NCBI GenBank assembly: GCA_029863005.1
Contig: JAOTWF010000018.1
Coordinates: 1 to 38,473, forward strand
Direction: 5' to 3'
Length of the DNA stretch: 38,473 bases
From: Gammaproteobacteria bacterium
GTDB lineage: Bacteria; Pseudomonadota; Gammaproteobacteria; Acidiferrobacterales; Sulfurifustaceae
A model generated the notes under the pieces. That model was given only the letters and a program-made list of their open reading frames with translations. It had not been told where the DNA came from and made no database searches. Within the stretch, counting starts at the first letter, position 1. The number at the start of each line of letters is the position of its first letter. A program made the position numbers and the translations under genes. This document shows, piece after piece, positions 1-9,518 of this stretch.

Positions 1-1
1 T

Positions 2-1078
2 GGCGCCTATCTTGCCGAGTTTCTGTTGAAGAAAGGTTATGACGTTCACGGCATCAAGCGTCGCACTTCGTTGTTCAACACGGATCGCATCGATCATCTT
101 TATCAGGACCCTCATGTCAAGGACCGGAAATTTACCCTGCACTACGGGGACATGACCGATTCCAGCAGCCTGATTCGAATCGTACAGCAGGTTCAACCCA
201 GCGAAATTTACAATCTTGCCGCGCAGAGCCATGTGGCCGTTTCGTTTGAGGAGCCGGAATACACTGCAGATTCTGACGCGCTGGGGGCATTACGGCTGCT
301 GGAAGCCATGCGAATTCTTGGCCTTGAGAAGAAAACGCGTTATTACCAGGCCTCCACTTCGGAACTCTACGGCAAGGTGCAAGAAATACCACAGTGTGAA
401 TCGACGCCGTTTTATCCACGCTCACCTTATGCCGTGGCCAAACTCTATGCCTACTGGATTACCGTGAATTACCGCGAGGCTTACGGCATGTATGCCTGCA
501 ACGGGATACTCTTCAATCATGAGTCGCCCACCCGCGGTGAGACATTTGTGACCAGGAAAATCACTCGCGGTATGGCGCGCATTAAACTGGGTCTCCAGCC
601 TTGCCTGTATCTCGGCAACCTGAATGCCAGGCGCGACTGGGGCCATGCGCGTGACTTCGTCGAGGCGCAGTGGCTGGTGTTGCAGCAGAAGAATCCGGAA
701 GATTTTGTCATTGCCACCGGTGAGCAACACAGCGTGCGTGATTTTGTGAACGCCGTTGCCAGCGAACTCGGCATCGTGATCGAGTGGCGCGGCAAGGGCT
801 TGAAGGAAACTGGTGTGGTCAGCCAGATTGAGGGTAGCGAAAAATCCGGCCCCAAGAAGGGGCAGGTCATTGTCCGCGTCGACCCGCGCTACTTCCGTCC
901 CACCGAAGTTGAGGCACTTCTAGGCGATGCATCTAAGGCACGCAAAAAGCTTGGATGGAAACCAAGAATAAAATTCAAGGAACTGGTAACCGAGATGGTT
1001 CGCACCGATCTCGATTCAGCCGAGCGCGACAGCCTCGTCAAGAAATTCGGTTATTCCGCCTACGATTATCACGAATAG
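2..1078 (+). CDS. gmd: GDP-mannose 4,6-dehydratase (5' end cut off by window)
   Basis: Converts GDP-D-mannose to GDP-4-keto-6-deoxy-D-mannose in the cytoplasm, the first step to GDP-L-fucose, GDP-rhamnose or GDP-perosamine. The frame is open from base 2 (reading [17 protein letters not shown]), so the N-terminal start and most of the glycine-rich NADP loop lie outside the window. Family hallmarks seen are GIKRRTS and IDHLYQDP near the start, the catalytic STSELYGK segment, and [10 protein letters not shown] carrying the YxxxK pair of extended short-chain dehydrogenases. The C-terminal part ([19 protein letters not shown]) is typical of Gmd. The stop lies 3 bases before fcl, so the two are surely co-transcribed. 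Identification is secure; only the start is missing. Confidence 0.96.
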   Translation, partial: GAYLAEFLLKKGYDVHGIKRRTSLFNTDRIDHLYQDPHVKDRKFTLHYGDMTDSSSLIRIVQQVQPSEIYNLAAQSHVAVSFEEPEYTADSDALGALRLLEAMRILGLEKKTRYYQASTSELYGKVQEIPQCESTPFYPRSPYAVAKLYAYWITVNYREAYGMYACNGILFNHESPTRGETFVTRKITRGMARIKLGLQPCLYLGNLNARRDWGHARDFVEAQWLVLQQKNPEDFVIATGEQHSVRDFVNAVASELGIVIEWRGKGLKETGVVSQIEGSEKSGPKKGQVIVRVDPRYFRPTEVEALLGDASKARKKLGWKPRIKFKELVTEMVRTDLDSAERDSLVKKFGYSAYDYHE

Positions 1079-1081
1079 AGA

Positions 1082-2083
1082 ATGGAGCTGGCTAGCAAGA
1101 TTTACGTCGCGGGGCATAAGGGGCTTGTGGGTTCCGCGATCGAGCGCCAACTGCGCGCAGGGGGCTATACCAATATCATCCAGCGCTCGCATAACGAACT
1201 AGATTTGGTCGATCAACACGCGGTCGAGAGATTCTTTGAAGTCGAAAAACCGCAATATGTTTTCCTGGCGGCGGCCAAGGTCGGTGGCATTCATGCCAAT
1301 AATACCTATCCGGCTGAATTTATCCGTGACAACCTTGCCATCCAGACCAGCGTGATTCATGAATCATGGCGATCAGGCGTGAAAAGGTTGTTGTTCCTCG
1401 GCTCATCCTGCATCTACCCGCGCGACTGTCCACAACCGATTAAAGAAGAATACCTCCTTACCGGCCCGCTGGAACCGACAAACCGCGCTTACGCCATCGC
1501 TAAAATTGCGGGCATTGAAATGTGCTGGAGTTATAACCGGCAATATGGCACGCAATATCTCGCGATCATGCCCACCAACCTATATGGGTTGTGCGATAAC
1601 TATGACCTCAACGATAGCCATGTCATTCCTGCACTTATCCGGAAGTTTCATGAAGCCAAGCAACAAGGCAGCAAAGACGTGGTTGTCTGGGGTACTGGCA
1701 CCCCGAAACGGGAATTCCTCTACAGCGACGACATGGCCGATGCCTGCGTGTTTTTGATGAACCTGCCGGACGACCAATTCCTGTCCCTGCTTGGTAGCGA
1801 CGAAACCCAGTCGGGAAAATTCAAGCCACCGCTCGTCAATGTCGGCGCAGGAGAGGATGTCACTATCAAGCAGCTAGCTGAGTCAGTCAAGAAGGTTATC
1901 GGTTTTGAAGGAAAGATTACTTATGATGTATCGAAGCCGGATGGCACGCCCCGAAAACTGCTTGATGTAAGCAATCTCGCTCACCTCGGATGGCGTGCCA
2001 AAATGCCTTTGCTCGAAGGTATCCGGCGGGCTTACGAAAATTATCAGAGCACTCTCGAGTTGCCAGTTTGGGACAAGCCATAA
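1082..2083 (+). CDS. fcl: GDP-L-fucose synthase
   Basis: Bifunctional 3,5-epimerase/4-reductase that turns GDP-4-keto-6-deoxy-D-mannose (the Gmd product) into GDP-L-fucose. The 333-residue protein has the usual length. Seen: N-terminal Rossmann loop [12 protein letters not shown], the substrate segment [11 protein letters not shown], the SSCIYP catalytic serine segment, and YAIAK with the YxxxK pair. It starts at ATG directly after gmd, giving a gmd-fcl operon. The end is overlapped by the favoured start of the next gene. Together with gmd it indicates L-fucose, or a derivative, in the polysaccharide. Confidence 0.96.
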   Translation: MELASKIYVAGHKGLVGSAIERQLRAGGYTNIIQRSHNELDLVDQHAVERFFEVEKPQYVFLAAAKVGGIHANNTYPAEFIRDNLAIQTSVIHESWRSGVKRLLFLGSSCIYPRDCPQPIKEEYLLTGPLEPTNRAYAIAKIAGIEMCWSYNRQYGTQYLAIMPTNLYGLCDNYDLNDSHVIPALIRKFHEAKQQGSKDVVVWGTGTPKREFLYSDDMADACVFLMNLPDDQFLSLLGSDETQSGKFKPPLVNVGAGEDVTIKQLAESVKKVIGFEGKITYDVSKPDGTPRKLLDVSNLAHLGWRAKMPLLEGIRRAYENYQSTLELPVWDKP

Positions 2084-2844
2084 AGCGCATCATAAAGACT
2101 ATCCTTCACAAGTTTGGCATCATTGTGATGAAGCAGTCATCCCGCATGTACCTGCCGGAGGATGATTCGTACCGGATCGCGGTTGAGCAGTACGGCCAAC
2201 TCGATCCGGTTATCATTGATGGCGGCGCTCACAGAGGGGGTTCGGTGGAGGCTTTTTCCCACTTCGTTCCCCATGCCGAATTCCATTGTTTTGAGCCAGA
2301 CCCGCTACTCGCCGACGAACTTACTGGAATATTCAAGAAGAAGACCAATGTCCACGTAGTGAGAGTGGCGCTCGGGGAATCGAAGGGGAAGGCCATGTTC
2401 AACATCAATGCCTCGCGAGCGACCAGCTCGCTGCTCCCGTCAATAGATACGCTGCAGCCAGATCTGCAGACTCTTTGCCAACTTGTGGAACAAGTCGAAG
2501 TCGATGTCGCTACGATCGACGACTATTGCGCGGCGCAAAATCTGAACCGGGTTGATATCATCAAGCTCGATCTCCAAGGCTCCGACTACAAGGCCTTGCG
2601 AGGCGCGAAATCGACATTGCGGCGCGCGCGCGTCGTGCTGATCGAAGTGTCGTTCGTTCAAATCTATAAGAATAGTGAACTCTTTCCGGCCGTTCTTCGA
2701 CTGATGGAGGAATGTGAGTTTACCCTATTTACATTGTGCGGACTCCACTATGGAGAAAATGATGAACTACTCTGGGCCAACGCCATCTTTGTGAACAGCG
2801 GCTCACACAAGAATGATCTACTGCCTGCCCAGTCGAAGCATTAA
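2068..2844 (+). CDS. FkbM-family methyltransferase
   Basis: Probable SAM-dependent O-methyltransferase acting on a sugar of the polysaccharide; the substrate is unknown. Motif I is [15 protein letters not shown] followed by the acidic FEPDP; the later FkbM segment [18 protein letters not shown] is also present. The start is uncertain. The frame is open back into fcl (a possible start at 1990), but a TTG at 2068 gives a family-like basic N-terminus ([17 protein letters not shown]) with a 16-base overlap on fcl, and an ATG at 2128 is a shorter alternative. I prefer 2068, about 258 residues. It is one of five methyltransferase-like genes in this cluster. Confidence 0.82.
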   Translation: MGQAIKRIIKTILHKFGIIVMKQSSRMYLPEDDSYRIAVEQYGQLDPVIIDGGAHRGGSVEAFSHFVPHAEFHCFEPDPLLADELTGIFKKKTNVHVVRVALGESKGKAMFNINASRATSSLLPSIDTLQPDLQTLCQLVEQVEVDVATIDDYCAAQNLNRVDIIKLDLQGSDYKALRGAKSTLRRARVVLIEVSFVQIYKNSELFPAVLRLMEECEFTLFTLCGLHYGENDELLWANAIFVNSGSHKNDLLPAQSKH

Positions 2845-2847
2845 GCG

Positions 2848-4335
2848 ATGAAGGCAACAATATTTCGGAACGCAAGTTGGAGCGGTGCCGCCGCAGCGTT
2901 TCGGGCCATTTCTGGCCTGATCACTGCGTTGCTCGCGATTCGTCTTCTGGGAGTGGGGGACTACGGACACATTGTAACCATACTTTCATTGTTTGTGCTC
3001 TACCTGTCGTTGAACTCGAGTGTTTTTACGGTGTTGGTTACAAAACTGATGGCGCCGCGAACCACCGATGCTGGCGAGGACAGTTCTGTCATGCTTGCGG
3101 CAGCAACGATATTTAGTGCGATATCGGTTGCGTTGCTGGTAATCGTGACCTTGTTACTGAGTGAATACGCGCCGCGACTTATATCGATAGAACCCAGCAA
3201 TGTTCTGGACGCAGAAATCCGCCGGGTCATTTTCCTGATGGGGGCGCTCACGGCTATCCAGATTGTGGTCGCGTTACATTCTGCGCTCATAGAGAGCGCC
3301 GGCAGGCTGGACCTCGCCATGAAATGGCAATTGATTGGCCCCACTGTTGTGCTGATCGTGCTTTCCTTCTCGTTCTTTGCACAGCTGCCGATCACCGCCG
3401 TGGGCTATGTGGGGGCGCTTTGTGTCGGCGCATTGACTGATCTGTTTCTACTTTGGTTCGTCAGACGTAAAGTGATGCCATCTTCGCTTCTATTCTGGCC
3501 ATCGCGCAATCGGCTGATCGGCGTGGCGCATCTGCTCACGTTGGGCGGTGTGCTGCAAGCGTCCTCGCTCATGAGCATGTTTCTTGAACCGCTCAACAAG
3601 CTGTTATTGAACTATATTGTTGGGCCCGCCGCCGTCACTATTTACGATTTGGCGATGAAAGTCATCTGGGGTATCCAGTACCTGTTCAGTTCCGCGATGC
3701 GCGTATTTCTTCACCTGGGGAGCCGGGACAAGGAGGCCGTGGGTCAGACATTCTCCCGAGTGATAGCTTTGATCGGGGTACCCGTAGTGATCCTCCACAC
3801 CATCGGGGCGCTTTTCCTTTTCTGGGCAGCCCAGCATTGGATGGCAATCGATGCGGCTCAACTCATGGTTTTTTTCGCGATTGCCACGGTGTCAAATTTA
3901 GGAATAATCTATATCACGCCGCTTTATATTAGCCTGATTGGCCGCGGGGATCTTCGCTTTATATTCAGATGCCAGACGATTCTGGCAATTACCAATATCG
4001 TCGTTTCTTTCACGCTCATACCTGTCATCGGGCTGATCGGTGCTGCCTTCGGGCTACTATCGGCAACCATTTATAACGTGGTGGCAATCTATGTTCGGTG
4101 TAAAGACAACTCAGGCACGATTGACGGACTTAGCGATACGCTGCGTGGACAGGGAGTACGTTATTCACTGACGATTGCACTATTCGCTGCGGCAATATTA
4201 TTGGGTATAAAAGGCGGCGATAGCTTTATCGGTTCTTTTGCGGTGTTGCTTGGTCTCGCTGCGATTATGGTACGGGAGCCTATGGCTAATCTTGTTCTTG
4301 AACGAATAGGAATTGGGAAACGACTTTTCTTCTAG
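2848..4335 (+). CDS. wzx: Polysaccharide flippase (Wzx-like, MATE/MOP superfamily)
   Basis: Integral inner-membrane protein expected to flip undecaprenyl-diphosphate-linked repeat units to the periplasmic face. It has 495 residues and is almost entirely hydrophobic segments separated by short basic loops, consistent with about 12 membrane helices. The N-terminus (NASWSGAAAAFRAISGLITALLAIRLLGVGDYG) follows the polysaccharide-biosynthesis flippase pattern of an early helix ending in LG..DYG. The start lies 3 bases after the upstream methyltransferase. It sits between sugar-nucleotide genes and glycosyltransferases, as Wzx genes do. Substrate specificity cannot be read from sequence. Confidence 0.87.
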   Translation: MKATIFRNASWSGAAAAFRAISGLITALLAIRLLGVGDYGHIVTILSLFVLYLSLNSSVFTVLVTKLMAPRTTDAGEDSSVMLAAATIFSAISVALLVIVTLLLSEYAPRLISIEPSNVLDAEIRRVIFLMGALTAIQIVVALHSALIESAGRLDLAMKWQLIGPTVVLIVLSFSFFAQLPITAVGYVGALCVGALTDLFLLWFVRRKVMPSSLLFWPSRNRLIGVAHLLTLGGVLQASSLMSMFLEPLNKLLLNYIVGPAAVTIYDLAMKVIWGIQYLFSSAMRVFLHLGSRDKEAVGQTFSRVIALIGVPVVILHTIGALFLFWAAQHWMAIDAAQLMVFFAIATVSNLGIIYITPLYISLIGRGDLRFIFRCQTILAITNIVVSFTLIPVIGLIGAAFGLLSATIYNVVAIYVRCKDNSGTIDGLSDTLRGQGVRYSLTIALFAAAILLGIKGGDSFIGSFAVLLGLAAIMVREPMANLVLERIGIGKRLFF

Positions 4336-4404
4336 TGGTAACAACAGTATTCGTGCCCATAGTAAAGATATAACTTTTTTCAATATGTTGAAGGTGGATG
4401 GCAA

Positions 4405-5304
4405 ATGAACCTGGCAAGCCCAATAGCTTTCTTAGTAAAAGTTTACCGAAGGCTTCCATACAAGCCATTTAAAGCACTGCTTATCAAACTTTATTGGAAA
4501 TATCTTACGGCTTCGAAAAACCATCGTATGGCTATCAAGAAAATAGATGGCATACGCTACGAACTTGATTTGTCTGAATTAATAGATTCCGGGATGTTTT
4601 ATGAGGGTGCTCGTGAGCCAAATACTGCTAATGCACTGACTAGACTTGCCAAACCGGGGAATGTGGTTTTCGATATTGGCGCAAATGTCGGAAGCCATAC
4701 GTTGCCGTTAGCGAAGTTGGTCGGGCCAGAGGGCATGGTGTATGCCTTTGAACCAGTTGTGTGGGCTCATAAAAAACTTGAGCGAAACATGGAGTTAAAT
4801 AGCTTTAAAAACATTCGGCTGGTGCCAGTTGCACTAAGCGACCAAGAGCAGACGCATGGAACAGAGCAATTCCGCGCTAGTTTTAAAATAAGCAAACAGA
4901 CAGATGTTGGTGCGGACGGTAAATTGACGCAGAATTGGTGGGAGGCTTGCGACAAAGTAAATGTGGTATTCGATACGATGGATGCATTCACCCAGAAAAA
5001 TAAACTCAGTAGATTGGATTTAATCAAGTTGGATGTAGATGGTTACGAAGGGAAAGTTATTCGTGGTGCCAAAAACACTCTTGAACGATTTAAACCAATT
5101 ATTCTTATGGAAATTGCGCCATCATGGGCAAAGGCAAGAGGGGAGAATTTGTCCGAAATCACCAAAGATTTGGGCAAGCTGGGGTATCGTTTTTTTGATG
5201 AGGAGGATTTCTCCGAAATCGATGATATAGAGTGCCTGATTGAAAGTATCCTCCCTGGCGCCTCTATCAATGTGATCCTGGCTGCAGGACTGAAGCCTGA
5301 ATGA
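4405..5304 (+). CDS. FkbM-family methyltransferase
   Basis: Second FkbM-type SAM-dependent methyltransferase, 299 residues. The SAM-binding motif is VFDIGANVGSHTLPLAKL, followed by VYAFEPV. The conserved downstream block is LIKLDVDGYEGKVIRGAKNTL, then IILMEIAP. The N-terminal ~45 residues are basic and may tether the protein to membrane or lipid-linked substrate (inference). The gene looks noticeably more AT-rich than fcl, which suggests a different recent origin within a mosaic cluster. An upstream GTGGATGGCAA stretch gives only a weak ribosome-binding site. The substrate is unknown. Confidence 0.86.
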   Translation: MNLASPIAFLVKVYRRLPYKPFKALLIKLYWKYLTASKNHRMAIKKIDGIRYELDLSELIDSGMFYEGAREPNTANALTRLAKPGNVVFDIGANVGSHTLPLAKLVGPEGMVYAFEPVVWAHKKLERNMELNSFKNIRLVPVALSDQEQTHGTEQFRASFKISKQTDVGADGKLTQNWWEACDKVNVVFDTMDAFTQKNKLSRLDLIKLDVDGYEGKVIRGAKNTLERFKPIILMEIAPSWAKARGENLSEITKDLGKLGYRFFDEEDFSEIDDIECLIESILPGASINVILAAGLKPE

Positions 5305-5352
5305 CAGAATTGTGCCTAGAATTGTTGTCAAGATGCCCCGGAAATGTATTGA

Positions 5353-6303
5353 GTGATCGCTGATTACAGCCCTGTATCCAGCGTCACATGTCCCAGTTGC
5401 GAATCGGGCGAAGTGCGGCAAGTGGGCCCAATCTCTCCGAGCAACATCTTTGCAGGCCGGGTTTTGGGTCAGGTGTTGCCGGGAGGTTTCTTATGGAGAT
5501 GCTCAGACTGTTGTCTTGAGTTTCGTTATCCTCGGCTTCCGAGATCCGAAATCGATAAACTCTATCAACTGGGCAACAATGAAAGCTGGGCCACGCCGGT
5601 GGAAGGTCGAACCGACTGGATACTGGTCTCAAAAATGATTTCATCACTTTCTGGGATCAGTCGCATTTTGGATGCCGGTTGTTTTGATGGGAGATTGCTG
5701 GAATATCTGGGGCAAGGTTACGAGCGGTGGGGAGTGGAGATACATAAGGAGGCGGCAGAAAAGGCGCGCCAGCGAGGCGTGCATGTTGTTTCCGCAGATT
5801 ATTCTAAGCTTCCATTGTGCCAAATAGAGGTTGATGCCGCTATTGCAGTGGACGTCATTGAGCATTCTTATGACCCGCTGGAATTCCTTGCATGCCTTGC
5901 CTCTGTTGTCCGTGAGGATGGAATCATCATCATAACTACCGGAAACACCGATGCTCCGACGTGGCGGCTGATGGGTAGCAGCTATTGGTACTGCCACATC
6001 GCGGAACACCTTTCCTTCATAAATCCAAAGTGGGCACGAAATGCCGCGCAACGTCTTGGATTAGAGGTGGTCGCCATCGAACGATTTTCGCACATGGATG
6101 ACAGCACATTTAGCCACAGGCTGTACGAGACATTCGCCAATCTGGTTTATCGTGCGTCGCCCCGACTATTTTCTGGATTGAGGCGGTTAGGGGGCGGAAG
6201 CATTGATTTGAAGCGTTATCCAGAGTTGTTGCATGTGCCCCCATACTGGCTGTCAGCACGAGACCACATGCTGGTTGAGTTTAAGAAACGGATCACGCTG
6301 TGA
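5353..6303 (+). CDS. Class I SAM methyltransferase with N-terminal zinc ribbon
   Basis: The start is GTG at 5353. The N-terminus carries CPSC (residues 13-16) and CSDC (50-53), a four-cysteine zinc-ribbon arrangement. A class I methyltransferase core follows: motif I ILDAGCFDGRLLEYL, acidic end GVEIHKEA, and the post-motif DAAIAVDVIEHSYDPLEFL. This is the pattern of Methyltransf_12/23-type enzymes. An N-terminal Cys4 ribbon is also known in sugar C-methyltransferases, but those are usually about 400 residues, so that assignment is only a possibility for this 316-residue protein. It lies between an FkbM gene and the polymerase and is likely a sugar modifier. Confidence 0.8.
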   Translation: MIADYSPVSSVTCPSCESGEVRQVGPISPSNIFAGRVLGQVLPGGFLWRCSDCCLEFRYPRLPRSEIDKLYQLGNNESWATPVEGRTDWILVSKMISSLSGISRILDAGCFDGRLLEYLGQGYERWGVEIHKEAAEKARQRGVHVVSADYSKLPLCQIEVDAAIAVDVIEHSYDPLEFLACLASVVREDGIIIITTGNTDAPTWRLMGSSYWYCHIAEHLSFINPKWARNAAQRLGLEVVAIERFSHMDDSTFSHRLYETFANLVYRASPRLFSGLRRLGGGSIDLKRYPELLHVPPYWLSARDHMLVEFKKRITL

Positions 6304-6378
6304 ACAAAAGCAGCTTTCCCGGTATCACGCATACCTGAATAATAATAATGTGGTGACAAGCGAACCAATTTAACTCAG

Positions 6379-7791
6379 GTGCGACCAAATCTCTTCAGTC
6401 CCGCGCTGCCCGCCGCAGTGCTCTTGTTTGGTATGGTGTTTGGCCTAGCATTCGCCAGTTTTTTAGGATTACGCTGGCAACCGTTCGCAACAATTACGCT
6501 TTATAGCGCACTTTTCATTTGGGTTGCGTTGCTCGCCTGGCGACAGCGTAAGTTATGGGGCAGGTTTAGTGTAATCGACGTACTATTTGGAGCTTTTATC
6601 TTTTTGGTCTTGGCATCTTTGCTTATCCATGGCGTCACCTGGTCTGGGCCTTGGAAGTATGGGCGTTACCTGCCATTTATGGTAGTTGTGCCATACGTAT
6701 GCGGGCGTCTTATACGGGCGAAAGACATCCAAGTGTTTTTTAGTGTCGTCGCTTCGGCTGCTCTCGTGATGTTGATACTAGTTGCGATCGACTATTGGCA
6801 AAACGCTACGTTATACAACACATATGGACGTTGGCCTTTTTTTGGTCATTTTTACTCACCGCTGTTAATAGGCGCTCTTTTGGCAGGTTCGCTTATCGTG
6901 TTTTCTTTTCGTTTCCTAATCGGTGGTGCCGACATGTCCCAAACTTTGTTGCGACAAGCAGTTGGCCTTATTGTTTTAGGATTTGTCACTGTGGCATTGG
7001 TATGGGTTGCGGCGCGCGGAGCTTTGTTGTCAGGATTATTAGGCATAATTTGTATGGCCCTAATCGTGCGCAATATGTCGATATCGAGAAGGTATGCACT
7101 TCTTCTTTATCTTGCAGTGATTATAGGTCTGGCTACCTTTTTACTTCCCAAGCCGCAAGCACAGCTGTACGTGAACCTGCTGACTATGCCGGACAGTATC
7201 TATGTGAGTGTATCGGAACCAGCCGCACGAGGATCGGAACCAGCCTCATGGATATCGGAACTAGCCTCATGGATATCGGAACTGGCAGCACGAGGATCGG
7301 AACCGCTCGCACAGCAATCGGAACCCATACTGGGGAAAGCCAGCTGCGGACCACTTGAACAAGGTATTAATTCAGTGGCCATCAGGTGGGTACTTTATCA
7401 AGAGGCCGTTGCGATGTTTATGAATAGCCCGTGGTGGGGTGTTGGTGCGGCGTCTTTCGGGCAGCATTCCTGTTCCGGTGAGATGGGGTACCCGCACAGT
7501 TCGATACTACAAGCCTTTTCTGAACTCGGAGTTTTTGGGGGACTTTTGTTCGTTGGCTTAATGTTAACTACTTTCGTAAGAATTTTTCAAAAGGCAGTAA
7601 ATATTAATTCGACACACTTTACTCAAATTGCACAACAGGCCTTGGCTTGGTTCATGATGTATTTGGCGGCATGCCAGATTTCAGGCAATTATTTCACAGA
7701 TGTCGGCACATATCTTTTGGCGGGATTGGCAGCAGGCATGCAATCGAATTCTGCCTGGGATGAGGGAGTTGAGAGAAGCAATGTCGCGTGA
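6379..7791 (+). CDS. wzy: O-antigen polymerase/ligase family membrane protein (Wzy-like) with internal heptapeptide repeat
   Basis: Probable Wzy polymerase that joins repeat units in the periplasm. The 470 residues are mostly hydrophobic, with about ten or more membrane segments. The C-terminal half has the O-antigen ligase/polymerase pattern: a large loop with WWGVGAASFG, then YPHSSILQAFSELGVFGG leading into further helices. WaaL ligase shares the fold, but the position inside the cluster favours Wzy. The GTG start at 6379 is the best available. Unusually, residues 279-316, in the predicted periplasmic loop, consist of five and a half in-frame seven-residue repeats (SEPAARG / SEPASWI / SELASWI type). 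The end overlaps the next glycosyltransferase. Confidence 0.8.
   Translation: MRPNLFSPALPAAVLLFGMVFGLAFASFLGLRWQPFATITLYSALFIWVALLAWRQRKLWGRFSVIDVLFGAFIFLVLASLLIHGVTWSGPWKYGRYLPFMVVVPYVCGRLIRAKDIQVFFSVVASAALVMLILVAIDYWQNATLYNTYGRWPFFGHFYSPLLIGALLAGSLIVFSFRFLIGGADMSQTLLRQAVGLIVLGFVTVALVWVAARGALLSGLLGIICMALIVRNMSISRRYALLLYLAVIIGLATFLLPKPQAQLYVNLLTMPDSIYVSVSEPAARGSEPASWISELASWISELAARGSEPLAQQSEPILGKASCGPLEQGINSVAIRWVLYQEAVAMFMNSPWWGVGAASFGQHSCSGEMGYPHSSILQAFSELGVFGGLLFVGLMLTTFVRIFQKAVNINSTHFTQIAQQALAWFMMYLAACQISGNYFTDVGTYLLAGLAAGMQSNSAWDEGVERSNVA
7213..7326 (+). repeat. 21-bp in-frame tandem repeat inside the polymerase gene
   Basis: Five full 21-bp units (starting at 7213, 7234, 7255, 7276 and 7297) and a partial sixth (7318-7326). 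Each begins TCGGAA and encodes SE(P/L) followed by variable residues. Units two and three are near-identical (SEPASWI, SELASWI); units one and four both end AARG. Because the unit is a multiple of three, gain or loss of units would keep the reading frame. Confidence 0.95.
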
Positions 7792-8602
7792 TTTTCCTAA
7801 AATCTCGGTAGTGACGCCAAGTTTCAACCAATCTGAGTTTCTGGAACGGACCATTAAATCCGTCCTCGATCAGGGGTACCCTAACTTGGAATACATCATA
7901 ATTGATGGTGGTTCGACTGACGGTAGTGTCGATATTATACGGAAGTATCAGTCCCAGTTGGCATATTGGGTAAGTGAATCTGATAATGGACAATCTCATG
8001 CAATAAATAAAGGTTTGCGTCGTGCCACGGGTGACTGGGTAGCTTGGCAAAATTCTGATGATATCTATTACCCAGGTGTTTTTTCCAATTTGGCACATGT
8101 GGCGGGAAAAAATCCCGGCACAAAACTAATTGTGGGTAACATGATGTTGATCGATCCGAATGATCGGATCTTGCGAGACATTCGGTATGTTCGACCTAGC
8201 CATAAAGCGATGCTTGTTGAAGGGATGTTATTGGCTAATCAAGCAACTTTTTGGCATAGAGATGTACATCAAGAGATTGGTTGGATGGATGAAGATTTAC
8301 ATTTTTCTTTTGATTACGAATGGTTCTTGCGTCTGACGAAGTGTTATGAGGGGGTTCATGTAAATAGATTCTGGGGGGCATTACGTCTTCACGGTGAAGC
8401 CAAACTATGTAAGTGGCCTGAGAAATCAGCTTTAGAGCACACCACGGTACGGCTTTGCTATGGACCAGAATTGCCATTATGGGAAGCAGGTCTATACCGT
8501 GCATATCGCTTGGCTCAATTAGTTGCTAATGGTGAAATGAGATATGTCATACGGGGAATTCTACGTCGGTTAAAAGGAAAGCAAGGATACGACAGTTACT
8601 GA
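7781..8602 (+). CDS. Glycosyltransferase family 2
   Basis: Cytoplasmic GT-A fold enzyme adding a sugar to the lipid-linked repeat unit. The N-terminus is ISVVTPSFNQSEFLERTIKSV, followed by YIIIDGGSTDGSVDI and the metal-binding region AWQNSDDIYY; FDYEWFLRL further on carries the likely catalytic acidic residues. An ATG at 7781 starts just before the family core and overlaps the polymerase stop by 11 bases, which suggests translational coupling; an in-frame ATG at 7760 would add seven residues. Donor and acceptor are unknown. The gene is AT-richer than its flanks. Confidence 0.88.
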   Translation: MSRDFPKISVVTPSFNQSEFLERTIKSVLDQGYPNLEYIIIDGGSTDGSVDIIRKYQSQLAYWVSESDNGQSHAINKGLRRATGDWVAWQNSDDIYYPGVFSNLAHVAGKNPGTKLIVGNMMLIDPNDRILRDIRYVRPSHKAMLVEGMLLANQATFWHRDVHQEIGWMDEDLHFSFDYEWFLRLTKCYEGVHVNRFWGALRLHGEAKLCKWPEKSALEHTTVRLCYGPELPLWEAGLYRAYRLAQLVANGEMRYVIRGILRRLKGKQGYDSY

Positions 8603-8606
8603 CGAT

Positions 8607-9515
8607 ATGTATTACGCCCCCATTGCATTATTCGTTTATAACCGTCCCTTGCATACGCGACAGACTGTGGAGGCTTTGCTAGCAAATGCAGAGGCCTCGG
8701 AAACGCCGCTCTATGTGTTTTCCGATGCCCCACGGAATGAAGCTGCAAGTCTGGCAGTAGCCGAGGTTAGGTCTTATATACGAGATATTGTTGGTTTCAA
8801 GGCTGTTACCATCATTGAGCGTGAAACCAATATTGGTTTGGCCCGATCTATTATTGGTGGTGTGACCAGATTATGCGGGGAATATGGCCGCGTGATCGTG
8901 ATGGAAGATGATTTGGTGACTTCGCCTTATTTCCTCCGGTTTATGAATGATGCGCTTGATATGTATGATGGTGATGAACGTGTTGTCAGCATTCATGGCT
9001 ACGTTTATCAAGTCAAGACGGCTTTGCCAGAGACTTTCTTTTTGAGAGGCGCCGATTGCTGCTGGGGTTGGGCGACATGGAAACGTGCTTGGAATCTGTT
9101 TGAGCCTGATGGCCGGTTGTTGTTGCGGGAACTTGTACACCAAAAGCTGATATATCGTTTTGATTATGATGGTACTTACCCTTATACCAGGATGCTCAAG
9201 AATCAAATTAAGGGCAAGAACAATTCATGGGCGATACGTTGGCATGCAAGTGCTTTTTTGGAAAACAGGTTCACGCTTTATCCAGGCCGCAGCCTGGTGC
9301 TTAACATCGGTTTCGATAGTAGTGGGACGCATTGCTCGACGACCAACCAGTATGCATGCGACATTGCGGATTCACCGATTAATGTCGATCCTATTCCTGT
9401 TGAGGAAAATGAGTTTGCAAGGCAGCAAATCGTCAGATTCTTTAAGGCGACACGGCTTATGATGCCGATCAGGGCGCTACACAAATTGGCAAGCATGGTT
9501 CGGTGGGTAAAGTAG
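8607..9515 (+). CDS. GT-A glycosyltransferase of the GNT-I-like / HlpA-annotated type
   Basis: Putative glycosyltransferase of 302 residues. It opens with PIALFVYNRPLHTRQTVEALLAN, then YVFSDAPRN, ETNIGLARSIIGGV and the acidic metal-binding VIVMEDDLVTSPYFLRFMNDAL. This resembles bacterial proteins related to eukaryotic N-acetylglucosaminyltransferase I, often mislabelled 'hemolytic protein HlpA'. CCWGWATWKRAWN in the middle is also characteristic. The ATG is 4 bases after the upstream glycosyltransferase, so they form one transcription unit. The sugar transferred is unknown. I am confident of the fold class, less of the precise subfamily. Confidence 0.78.
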   Translation: MYYAPIALFVYNRPLHTRQTVEALLANAEASETPLYVFSDAPRNEAASLAVAEVRSYIRDIVGFKAVTIIERETNIGLARSIIGGVTRLCGEYGRVIVMEDDLVTSPYFLRFMNDALDMYDGDERVVSIHGYVYQVKTALPETFFLRGADCCWGWATWKRAWNLFEPDGRLLLRELVHQKLIYRFDYDGTYPYTRMLKNQIKGKNNSWAIRWHASAFLENRFTLYPGRSLVLNIGFDSSGTHCSTTNQYACDIADSPINVDPIPVEENEFARQQIVRFFKATRLMMPIRALHKLASMVRWVK

Positions 9516-9518
9516 CCC

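Noticed and set aside
7200-7382. Repeat-containing open frames on the other strand and in another plus frame over the Wzy repeat
   Set aside because: They are by-products of the 21-bp unit being free of stop codons in several frames; they lack starts and family features.
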